Part shown: positions 1 through 8,624 of the stretch, piece after piece
Position numbering within the stretch: the first letter of the stretch is position 1
Layout: the number at the start of each line of letters is the position of its first letter
Source of the DNA: Chloroflexota bacterium
GTDB taxonomy: Bacteria > Chloroflexota > Anaerolineae > J102
Direction of reading: 5' to 3'
DNA length: 8,624 bases
Assembly (NCBI GenBank): GCA_003353825.1
Contig: PIVW01000242.1
Coordinates: forward strand, 1 to 8,624
Position numbers and translations under genes: made by a program
The notes under the pieces: generated by a model
The model's input: only the letters and a program-made list of their open reading frames with translations
Told to the model about the DNA's origin: nothing
Databases searched by the model: none

Positions 1-1
1 T

Positions 2-619
2 GACGCGCTTGAAATCGGCCGTCTTAAGGGAGCGATCATCGCCGGGGTGGTGCCTTCGCTGACACCTGTTTGGGTGGCCGTGTGCAAACAGGTGTTGGGG
101 ATTGCACCGATGGTCGTGGGGCCGGGCATAAAAACTGGGCTACGCATTCGCCGGGAAGCGCCGCGCCTATTGGGTGCCGATCGGGTCGCCAATGCCGTAG
201 CCGCCAAAAGGTTGTTCCGCGGTCCTATCTGTATCGTCGATTTCGGTTCGACCTCCACCTTTGATGCTCTGGATGGCAATGGCGATTATGTAGGCCATGC
301 TATCGCCCCGGGCCTGGAGATGGCGGTCGCCGCCCTGAGCCAAGGCGCGGCACAACTCCCCGATGTCATGCTGGCCCGGCCTGATCGTGTCATCGGGCGC
401 AATACAGTCGAGAGCATGCAGGCGGGATTGATCTTCGGTTATGTGGGCCTGGTAGAAGGGTTGGTAGAGCGATTCCGGTCGGAGTTGGGCGAGGCCATGT
501 ACGTAATCGCCACCGGCCAAAAGGCAAGTTTAATTGCGCAGGAAACCAGGGTTATCGAACGGGTTGAACCCTGGTTGACGCTGGTGGGATTGAGGTTAAT
601 TTGGGAGATGAATAGGTAG
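2..619 (+). CDS. coaX: Type III pantothenate kinase, 3' part (5' end outside window)
   Basis: Type III pantothenate kinase phosphorylates pantothenate with ATP, the first step of coenzyme A synthesis, in the cytoplasm. The frame is open from base 2, so about 205 codons of a family that usually has about 255-265 are present. The N-terminal phosphate-binding motif (DxGNT) lies upstream of the window. Visible family landmarks in order are VVPSLTP, the GADR motif with its conserved catalytic Asp, IVDFGSTSTFD (usually DFGTATTFD), IAPGLEMAVAAL, LPDVML, IGRNTVESMQAG, GYVGLVEGLV, and the terminal LTLVGLRLIWEMN. Three normally invariant small-residue motifs differ: GTATT is GSTST, GG before the IAPG is GH, and the late ATGG is ATGQ. 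The overall frame is intact, so I read it as a functional but somewhat diverged CoaX. It converges on the next gene with 11 bp between stop codons. The family call is secure; the exact start is not visible. Confidence 0.93.
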   Translation, partial: DALEIGRLKGAIIAGVVPSLTPVWVAVCKQVLGIAPMVVGPGIKTGLRIRREAPRLLGADRVANAVAAKRLFRGPICIVDFGSTSTFDALDGNGDYVGHAIAPGLEMAVAALSQGAAQLPDVMLARPDRVIGRNTVESMQAGLIFGYVGLVEGLVERFRSELGEAMYVIATGQKASLIAQETRVIERVEPWLTLVGLRLIWEMNR

Positions 620-622
620 AGC

Positions 623-630
623 GGTGACCA

Positions 631-635
<5 letters not shown>
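623..635. terminator. Small hairpin between convergent stop codons
   Basis: A 5-bp stem (GGTGA/TCACC) with a 3-nt loop sits between, and partly over, the two convergent stop codons. It is the only inverted repeat in the tiny coaX/fusion junction, and could serve both directions. There is no T-tract on either side, so it is at best a weak bidirectional terminator or just a chance hairpin. Confidence 0.2.
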
Positions 636-3977
<3,342 letters not shown>

Positions 3978-3981
<4 letters not shown>

Positions 3982-4832
3982 TCTCTTACTGTACCTAGCT
4001 GGCGCTGTGCCAATAATTCGAGCAGCAGCACCAAGACTTGTTCGCGGTCAACACCTTCCAGTGCCAACGCAACCTGGGCGGTGAGTAATCCGTATCTGAC
4101 ACCCACATCGTAACGTCGCGACTGCTGCTCCATAGCCAGATATTTCTCCCGTTTAGCCAGCTCAGACAGAGCGCCGGATAAATGTATGGGGCCGATAGCG
4201 TGCTCCACCTGCCTCGCCAGGATCTCCATCACGGTTGGTGTGAGCGCGTGCATACCAAAAAAGCACAGATAATGCCCGGCACGAAGACCGGACACCATCA
4301 GGCGGTATTCGGCCTCGGTGGGGGTCGGCTTCTCAAGTACTGTCTCGACCTGATAAAGACCTTTGCGGTTGGGCAGACGCCGTCCGCCGACTGCACCAAA
4401 GTAGGGCAGCAAGCTCTCGCGTGTAGGTTGTACCGCTGAAATTGCACAGGACTCAGCCTGTGCCACCTCAACCAAGCGCCGGGCGCAACTGCTGTTATCG
4501 CCACTCACATAGAGATGGTCACCCACCAGATGCAAAAAGGGTTCGTCTCCGACAAACCCACTGGCGCAATACACCGCATGGCCATATCCCAGAGCTTGGG
4601 GCTGTGGGATAAAACGCAAACGCGCTATTACATTGCCGACTACTTCGGCAAAACGAGATTCCTCTCCCGGCGGCACGATAACGGCAATCTCTTCGATCCC
4701 AGCGCTCATGACTTCCTTCACCAAGATACCGAGCACAGATCGCTCTCTACCGTCACGATCCATCAGCATCTGTAACGGTAGTGTGGGGTGTTTACGGCCG
4801 GCTGCTGTGATGACAGCTTTTCTAATATGCAT
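3978..4832 (-). CDS. GalU-like NTP_transferase family protein with altered nucleotide-binding signature
   Basis: This 284-aa protein has the layout and length of bacterial UTP-glucose-1-phosphate uridylyltransferases (GalU). Matches are [10 protein letters not shown] (3-12), [10 protein letters not shown] (44-53), [19 protein letters not shown] (81-99), the LVGDH segment (102-106) in place of LLGDD, LEKP (166-169), and [18 protein letters not shown] (241-258). However, the usual GxGTRxLPxTKxxPKE after AAG is replaced by [18 protein letters not shown] (13-30), and the GEIQLTDA sugar-site motif is GPIHLSGA (214-221). In characterised relatives the first motif binds the nucleotide triphosphate and the second helps hold the sugar. 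It may therefore have another substrate, weak activity, or a regulatory role. It overlaps the downstream kinase/UDPGP fusion by 4 bp, so the two products are probably made together. The start is fixed by a strong Shine-Dalgarno 6 nt upstream. The fold is confident; the specific enzymatic function is not. Confidence 0.82.
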
Positions 4833-4960
4833 AGGCGTTCCTCCGTAAGCATGACTTCAAAGCTTGTTACTCGAAGCTCACATCCATCATGATGCGTGTT
4901 ACGTAAAAGGGTTTGCGACGATTGTACTGAGAACGCAATATCTGAAATGTGGTGAAAATG
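4833..4960 (-). other. Intergenic leader between GT39 gene and GalU-like gene, with short inverted repeats
   Basis: This 128-bp gap separates two same-strand genes. It holds a perfect 10-bp palindrome CATCATGATG (4885-4894), a 5-bp hairpin AGCTT/AAGCT with an 8-nt loop (4861-4878), and a TTGCG/CGCAA inverted pair (4913-4938). On the minus strand that last pair is followed closely by CCCTTTT, resembling a weak terminator of the GT39 gene. A TACAAT hexamer on the minus strand could be a -10 box, but I see no good -35 at the right distance. Whether the three genes share one transcript or the last two have their own promoter is open. Confidence 0.3.
4839..4844 (-). promoter_or_regulatory. Strong ribosome binding site of the GalU-like gene
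   Basis: On the minus strand the sequence reads GGAGGA followed by 6 nt and then ATG. This is a near-perfect Shine-Dalgarno at good spacing and settles the start of the GalU-like gene. It is the best such site in the window, which suggests that this gene loads ribosomes for itself and, through the ATGA overlap, for the fusion behind it. Confidence 0.75.
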
Positions 4961-7036
4961 TTAGGGTTCGAGGAAGTATGCGCGCAGTGTAATGGTGTCT
5001 CCGCCGCCAGCGATTGGCAGACGCTCGCCGTTTATTTCATCATAGAAACCGGTAACGAGCGCATACTTGCCAGTAGGTAGGTCTGCTGGCGCCGCCAAGA
5101 TGAAAGTCGATTCCACCAGCTCGCTGGGGAGCCACTGATCGGTGGGATGTTTACCGCGGCCTGGATGCGCGTCATGTTGGGAAATTACATTTTGGTCTTC
5201 GTCGAGGAGTTGTACGAAAACTTTGTAGGGCTGTTCAATGGCGCCGGTGCGCTGCCAATAGAGTGTCAGACGTAACGGTTCACCTGCTTGTGGCGTGGAG
5301 GGTGACAGATCATAACCAAGCAAGCGGATTCCACTCTCAAAATCTATAGGCAAAGAGTGTCCAATTGTGAACTGCGATCTGGTGGTCGGGGTCGTTCGCC
5401 AAGCCTGGACCCGCACAGATGTCTGGCCCGGAAATACGGGATTGAGCATAAGTTCGCCGTTAGATTCCAACCAGCTTCGAATAAAGTGGTCGGGATCGTT
5501 GACTGTATCATAGCCGCGTAACTGCCAGACCATGTTGGTATCAGCAAAGAGTCGTGCCAAACTATCGGCTGTTTCCTCACTACTGATAGGGTAAAAATCG
5601 CTGTCGGGATCTCCCCAACCGATATCTGAGTCTCCGCCAACGTGGCCGGTGAGGGCAATGATCGGGCCGGAATCGATTTCAGATCCAGGCGGAGGATAAT
5701 CGTTGAGTCTACCCAACCAGCCGATATCACCGGGCCAATAAGTCAGCAGTGCCGGATAAAGGTATCCTGCATTGATCAGAATCGCATCACGAGGGCCCAT
5801 TTGATCATAAATGAAACGCACAGCGCTGCGCAGATCGTCAGCAGATTCATAGGCAAATCGATTGGTATGGTAGTTGCGGAGGCTGATAAGAGCACCTACG
5901 AGCAAAAAGAGGCCAATGATCACGCTGATCGCTTGCCGCCAACGCCACCAGTGGCGCGGTGCTGACGTTGAAATCTCAGCCCAATCGTCCATCCCTGCCA
6001 CATGTAATAGCCCTACCGCTACCAACACGGGATAGGCGGCGCTATACAAACTGAGATAGCGGACGTGGTAAAGGGGACTTATGAGTGCAGAGACTGCAAG
6101 GATGAGTAAAACGGGTCCGATCACAGTTACCCACAGTAGCCCTGATGTCCACCAGGTGGGTTCATCACCCCAGCGACGTGCGGGAGCCCGCACTGCCACC
6201 AGCGCCAGGAACAGGGCTACCAAACTTGGTACCCACCCTACTGTCGTATCTAATGACTGGCCGAAGGCAAGAGCTGTGCTGCCTTGTTGCCCCACCTTGA
6301 GCAGTAACTCGGGAAGGGGGATGGCAACCCGCCAGGGAGGTACAGGGGGAGTGAAAGCCTGACGGACAGCGTGGGGTAACCACGGCAAGTAGAGCACCAG
6401 TACCACGACCTGAGCCCCCAGCCAGGGCCAAAGTCGCTGTCGATCTCGCCACAATAACACCATCATGATAAATATGTTCAGCGCAACCAGGGCAAATGCG
6501 CTGTAATAAAGCGTCCACAAGGTCAGGGCAGCGAAGATTGAATAAAGACCCAGCGTTCGCAAAACATGTCTGGGCTTGTCTTGCACGTAGTCCAGCGAAA
6601 GCAACAGGACAAGGGCCAACAGAAATGTACCCAACGTGTACATGCGTACTTCTTGCGCATACCAGATGCTGAATGGATTGACCGCAACGAGCAGAGCTGC
6701 CAGCACACCGGTCCGAGGACCATACAATCGCAATGTAAGATAGGTAATCAGCGGAATCGTCGCCATCCCAAACCAAAGCGACATGAAGGCCAGAGTAAAT
6801 TCACTGCTACCGGTTAGACTCATCCACAGATGCAACAGGCCGTAGTACAAGGGAGGATGTATATCACCGGCGGTATGCGCCCACATAGTCGCCAGTGTTT
6901 TGGACGCCAACAAGGCGCTGACGGTCTCATCATACCAAAGACTATCTATGCCTAAGCGATAAATGCGCAAGACAAATGCAAGTAGGAGAATAGCGACTAA
7001 CCCGAGTCGCTGATTTCTGGTGAACCGGGTCATCAT
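4961..7036 (-). CDS. GT39/ArnT-like integral membrane glycosyltransferase with soluble C-terminal domain
   Basis: This 691-aa protein is a GT-C fold (GT39/PMT/ArnT-like) glycosyltransferase, a class that moves a sugar from a polyprenyl-phosphate donor to an acceptor on the outer face of the membrane. The first membrane segment (about 11-28) is followed by DSLWYDE (31-37), whose acidic pair is the expected catalytic site of the first outer loop, and then by DIHPPLYY (58-65). PFSIWYAQEVRMY (121-133) is another family landmark. About ten further hydrophobic segments run to residue about 386. The remaining 300 residues are soluble. The last 125 (LLGYDLSP to the end, with LTLYWQ and KVFVQLLD) look like a beta-sandwich tail that I associate with Chloroflexota homologues. 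The start is one of two tandem ATG codons; an in-frame TAA lies 4 codons upstream, so no longer form is possible. No clear Shine-Dalgarno precedes it. Its acceptor and donor cannot be read from sequence. Confidence 0.85.
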   Translation of the reverse strand: MMTRFTRNQRLGLVAILLLAFVLRIYRLGIDSLWYDETVSALLASKTLATMWAHTAGDIHPPLYYGLLHLWMSLTGSSEFTLAFMSLWFGMATIPLITYLTLRLYGPRTGVLAALLVAVNPFSIWYAQEVRMYTLGTFLLALVLLLSLDYVQDKPRHVLRTLGLYSIFAALTLWTLYYSAFALVALNIFIMMVLLWRDRQRLWPWLGAQVVVLVLYLPWLPHAVRQAFTPPVPPWRVAIPLPELLLKVGQQGSTALAFGQSLDTTVGWVPSLVALFLALVAVRAPARRWGDEPTWWTSGLLWVTVIGPVLLILAVSALISPLYHVRYLSLYSAAYPVLVAVGLLHVAGMDDWAEISTSAPRHWWRWRQAISVIIGLFLLVGALISLRNYHTNRFAYESADDLRSAVRFIYDQMGPRDAILINAGYLYPALLTYWPGDIGWLGRLNDYPPPGSEIDSGPIIALTGHVGGDSDIGWGDPDSDFYPISSEETADSLARLFADTNMVWQLRGYDTVNDPDHFIRSWLESNGELMLNPVFPGQTSVRVQAWRTTPTTRSQFTIGHSLPIDFESGIRLLGYDLSPSTPQAGEPLRLTLYWQRTGAIEQPYKVFVQLLDEDQNVISQHDAHPGRGKHPTDQWLPSELVESTFILAAPADLPTGKYALVTGFYDEINGERLPIAGGGDTITLRAYFLEP

Positions 7037-7205
7037 GTGGGAAGTTTACACCAACGCTGTCGAAGTGGCGATAATTGAAAGGACTCTGGGCTCTGGCTGG
7101 ATAAGGAATGGGCATGTACACCACTGCCTGCCAGGGTGTCAGCCGCTATGCTAGGCTCTGACGCTCGCTAGATTTCAGTAAGGCAGGAATCGTACTCATA
7201 GTTAG
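7037..7205. promoter_or_regulatory. Divergent intergenic region, presumed promoters for both flanking genes
   Basis: The 169 bp lie between divergently transcribed genes and must hold the 5' signals of the minus-strand glycan cluster and of the receiver-DUF309 gene. I found only weak boxes. On the + strand there is TTCAGT (7174-7179), a 17-bp gap, and CATAGT (7197-7202). A 5-bp inverted pair ACACC/GGTGT lies near 7119-7140. No convincing sigma-70 promoter, operator or riboswitch fold stands out on either strand; the assignment is by position only. Confidence 0.35.
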
Positions 7206-7209
7206 GATG
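7204..7209 (+). promoter_or_regulatory. Shine-Dalgarno-like AGGATG that bears on the start of the receiver-DUF309 gene
   Basis: The bases AGGA at 7204-7207 form a fair Shine-Dalgarno, 7 nt upstream of an ATA codon (7215-7217) that is in frame with the long downstream reading frame. The ATG formed inside this site (7207-7209) is in another frame and ends after 30 codons. The spacing fits initiation at 7215, where the codon is ATA rather than ATG. Confidence 0.4.
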
Positions 7210-7214
7210 AAAAC

Positions 7215-7988
7215 ATACCAATTTCTAAACCCGCCGTTGTTGTCTATACACAAGATCTATTCTTCAATATCCGTATTCAAGATGTTGTCGAAAAATTAGG
7301 GGGGAAGGTACTGGCCGTACAATCTGCCACCGATCTGGCCGATGGTTTGGGTCAAGTGCCTGTGCTGGCAGTTATAGAAATTGGGCAGGGCGGCGGGGGG
7401 GATTGGATCCATGCCGTGGCGTATGCACGAAAGTGGACGCGAGGCATCCCAATCGTGGCTTTTGGATCACATGTCGATAGCGCGGGACGTGAAGCAGCAA
7501 AAGCTGTGGGCTGCGATTACGTCTGGTCGAAAAGCCGATTCACAAATGAATTTCCATCGCTGGCAAAGGGGTACTTGAGCCCTGGTGAGAATCTTGATGG
7601 GTGCAATGAACAACCTAACGATCTTGTACAGGCGGGTCTAGCTCTTTTCAATGAGGGAGCGTTTTACAAATGCCATGACGCTTTAGAAGCCGCGTGGGTT
7701 GCAGAGACTCGATCTTGCCGAGATTTGTATCAGGGCATTCTGCAATTTGCGATAGCACTCCATCACATCGAAGAGGATAATTTTAAGGGTGCTGACAAGA
7801 TGTTTCGGCGCGCTATCAATAAGTTCCAGCGTTTACCTGATAGTTGCCAGGGCATCGATGTTGCCTGCTTGCTCAGCAATAGCCGAGACCTGCACCACCA
7901 TCTAATCGAACTGGGCGCTGCCCAAATTGAGTCCTACCCTCGGGAACTTTTCCCAACCATCATATATACCCAAGCAACCCAAATCTAG
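7215..7988 (+). CDS. Degenerate response-regulator receiver domain fused to DUF309, non-canonical or damaged start
   Basis: The frame is open from 7206 (after TAG at 7203) to the stop at 7988, about 257 codons from the ATA at 7215. Residues about 5-125 look like a receiver-type fold: PAVVVYTQDLFF is strand 1, VLAVIEIG strand 3, GIPIVAFGSHVD strand 4, and AVGCDYVWSKSRF strand 5. The phosphoacceptor Asp is replaced by Glu (residue 55), so it is probably a pseudo-receiver. Residues about 139-209 are a DUF309 helical domain: ALFNEGAFYKCHDALEAAW and LYQGILQFAIALHH match the family pattern, with Glu-to-Lys and Glu-to-Asp changes in the FxExHE motif. DUF309 has no established enzymatic role that I can name. 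There is no ATG, GTG or TTG in frame before TTG 7347, and starting there would delete the first 44 residues, including strand 1. So the start is ATA, or the gene has a start-codon or frameshift lesion. It is divergent from the glycan cluster, and I see no functional link to it. Confidence 0.72.
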   Translation: MPISKPAVVVYTQDLFFNIRIQDVVEKLGGKVLAVQSATDLADGLGQVPVLAVIEIGQGGGGDWIHAVAYARKWTRGIPIVAFGSHVDSAGREAAKAVGCDYVWSKSRFTNEFPSLAKGYLSPGENLDGCNEQPNDLVQAGLALFNEGAFYKCHDALEAAWVAETRSCRDLYQGILQFAIALHHIEEDNFKGADKMFRRAINKFQRLPDSCQGIDVACLLSNSRDLHHHLIELGAAQIESYPRELFPTIIYTQATQI

Positions 7989-8137
7989 TCAGCTACAGAC
8001 TGAATTGGATCGTTCTGGTTGCAAAGCGGGGTGTGGTTCATTGCGCTAGAAATCGATCTTTACAATTTCGGCATCCTATACCAACGAGATGGAATCTCTG
8101 GCTCAAAGTACAAAGCGCCCTTGGCTGGGTGCTCTCG

Positions 8138-8177
8138 CCCTCAGGCGCTCGCGTGCTGGCAAACCAGGCCCTGAGGG
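8138..8177. repeat. Nested inverted repeat (8-bp outer arms, 4-bp inner arms)
   Basis: CCCTCAGG (8138-8145) pairs perfectly with CCTGAGGG (8170-8177). Inside it, CTGG (8156-8159) pairs with CCAG (8164-8167) around a CAAA loop. A further possible stem, GCGCCC with GGGTGC (one G-U pair), lies just upstream near 8116-8133. There is no T-run after it on either strand, so it is not a standard terminator. It could be a structured RNA, a protein site, or one copy of a dispersed palindromic element. Confidence 0.4.
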
Positions 8178-8251
8178 AGTTTAACTTATTAATCCGGTAA
8201 TAACAACCAGACAGATCCGCAGGGGGATGAATCCCACGGCTACTAAACAGC

Positions 8252-8274
8252 GCCGGATCAATCCGGCTATTTTC
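8252..8274 (+). terminator. Terminator-like GC hairpin followed by TATTTTCCC
   Basis: GCCGGAT (8252-8258) and ATCCGGC (8261-8267) form a perfect inverted repeat, realistically a 6-bp stem with a TCAA tetraloop. TATTTT follows directly on the + strand. It resembles an intrinsic terminator with a short U-tract. It lies 264 nt beyond the DUF309 stop, far for that gene, so it may end a longer 3' untranslated region or a separate small transcript. Confidence 0.35.
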
Positions 8275-8305
8275 CCTATTTCGTATCGTTTTTCTTGCCG
8301 AACCA

Positions 8306-8321
8306 GCCTCATTCATGAGGC
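8306..8321. repeat. Short perfect hairpin GCCTCA-TTCA-TGAGGC
   Basis: A 6-bp perfect stem with a 4-nt loop. There is no T-tract on the + strand; on the minus strand it is followed by TGGTTCGGC, also not a terminator tail. It is close to the terminator-like hairpin at 8252, so the two could be part of one folded RNA. Chance is also possible for a stem this short. Confidence 0.25.
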
Positions 8322-8514
8322 GCTGTTATGTAGCACCGGGACTTTATCTCGGTGTGGGGCTCGCAAGACGACTAGTGATATTACCGGTCTATTTTCTGAA
8401 CTTCCATAAGGGTCTTTGTAGTTTCAGCGACGTTCGGTTCGTGGAAACACCATAATTGTAAAGGGGATAAGTACTCAGAATGAACCATGCCCAAAGCGGT
8501 TATTACGCCAAAGA

Positions 8515-8535
8515 GAAAAAGTCGCACACCAGCGA
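8515..8535 (-). terminator. Weak terminator-like hairpin downstream of the right-edge gene
   Basis: On the minus strand, TCGC-TGGTGT-GCGA forms a 4-bp stem followed by CTTTTTCTCTTT. It begins 16 nt after the TAG of the partial right-edge reading frame. The stem is short but the T-rich tail and position suit an intrinsic terminator of that gene. Confidence 0.25.
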
Positions 8536-8551
8536 GGTCAGGAGGGAATAT

Positions 8552-8623
8552 CTAAAGTAGACGAGCGATATTTTCTGCATGTGCTTCCAGGCCAGTCAGA
8601 TACTTGAGAGGGTGACGACGAAA
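8552..8623 (-). CDS. Candidate C-terminal fragment (23 residues) of an unidentified gene entering from the right
   Basis: On the minus strand a frame open to the window edge encodes FRRHPLKYLTGLEAHAENIARLL and stops at TAG (8552-8554). The composition is protein-like: an amphipathic helix-forming end rich in Leu, Ala and Glu, unlike the translations of the neighbouring gap. A T-rich hairpin follows. The other frames here give Ser-rich or early-stopped peptides. It is too short to assign a family, and may be chance. Confidence 0.35.
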   Translation of the reverse strand, partial: FRRHPLKYLTGLEAHAENIARLL

Positions 8624-8624
8624 G

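Larger units (their letters stand above)
7989..8551. other. 563-bp region without a convincing gene; several hairpins
   Basis: All frames in this stretch are short or have no family resemblance. The two longest open frames (about 92 codons on the minus strand ending at 8038, and about 60 codons on the + strand from 8227) read as low-complexity random translation with no usable Shine-Dalgarno spacing. No tRNA arms or T-loop consensus are visible. What it does hold is three separate inverted repeats, at 8138-8177, 8252-8267 and 8306-8321. It may be a decayed gene, an untranslated RNA or simply spacer. Confidence 0.5.

Noticed and set aside
6165..6776. 203-codon open frame on the minus strand
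   Set aside because: Same strand but different frame inside the GT39 gene, whose membrane segments and DE motif are in the other frame; Cys/Ser-rich out-of-frame product.
7174..7202. TTCAGT-17 bp-CATAGT as a sigma-70 promoter
   Set aside because: Only about half of each hexamer matches, and transcription would begin at or beyond the Shine-Dalgarno of the receiver-DUF309 gene.
7207..7299. 30-codon frame from ATG 7207 as a leader peptide
   Set aside because: No Shine-Dalgarno at usable distance, no attenuator-like codon runs, and better explained as the out-of-frame ATG created within the Shine-Dalgarno or by a 1-nt indel.
7347..7988. TTG at 7347 as the true start of the DUF309 gene
   Set aside because: It would cut through the receiver fold and drop strand 1 and helix 1, which are clearly encoded upstream in the same frame; there is no Shine-Dalgarno before it.
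8038..8316. 92-codon open frame on the minus strand
   Set aside because: No recognisable domain, no useful Shine-Dalgarno, composition unlike the genes around it, and it spans the hairpins; treated as non-coding.
8227..8409. 60-codon open frame on the + strand preceded by AGGGGG
   Set aside because: The purine run touches the ATG with no spacing, and the peptide has no family likeness; it also contains two of the hairpins.
7989..8624. tRNA, CRISPR or insertion-sequence remnant in the right-hand gap
   Set aside because: No cloverleaf or T-loop consensus, no regularly spaced direct repeats, and no transposase-like translation or matching terminal inverted repeats with a target duplication.

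Overview
The window looks like an ordinary chromosomal segment of a free-living bacterium with mid-range GC. My best guess at the lineage is Chloroflexota (Anaerolineae-like). This rests on family impressions only: a GT39-type membrane glycosyltransferase with a long soluble C-terminal tail, a degenerate receiver fused to DUF309, and a very large kinase/UDPGP fusion. No rRNA, tRNA, CRISPR array, transposase or phage gene is visible.

Layout: (1) At the left edge, on the + strand, is the 3' part of coaX (type III pantothenate kinase). It converges, with only 11 bp between stop codons, on a minus-strand gene cluster. (2) That cluster reads right to left from about 7.04 kb to 0.63 kb. It holds a 691-aa GT39/ArnT-like membrane glycosyltransferase, then after 128 bp a 284-aa GalU-like nucleotidyltransferase, which overlaps by 4 bp (ATGA) a 1116-aa fusion. 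The fusion carries an N-terminal helical region, a GHMP sugar kinase of the fucokinase/heptokinase type, and a C-terminal UDPGP-family sugar-1-phosphate uridylyltransferase. (3) Divergently on the + strand is a degenerate response-regulator receiver fused to DUF309. Its reading frame extends upstream of any ATG, GTG or TTG codon, and the best Shine-Dalgarno points at an ATA codon. (4) About 560 bp follow without a convincing gene but with several hairpins. (5) At the right edge is the probable last 23 codons of a minus-strand gene.

How the genes may work together: the fusion can be read as a salvage machine (free sugar to sugar-1-phosphate to UDP-sugar), the UDP counterpart of the fucokinase/GDP-fucose pyrophosphorylase Fkp but with the domains in the opposite order. 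The translationally coupled GalU-like protein has lost the GxGTRxxP...PK nucleotide-binding signature and the GEIQLTDA sugar-site motif. It may therefore be a divergent enzyme or a regulatory partner of the fusion. The membrane glycosyltransferase upstream would use the products, after transfer to a polyprenyl carrier, for cell-surface glycosylation. The kinase/pyrophosphorylase fusion and its coupled, signature-poor partner are the most unusual content of the window. The pathway assignment is inference; the family assignments come from motifs visible in the translations.
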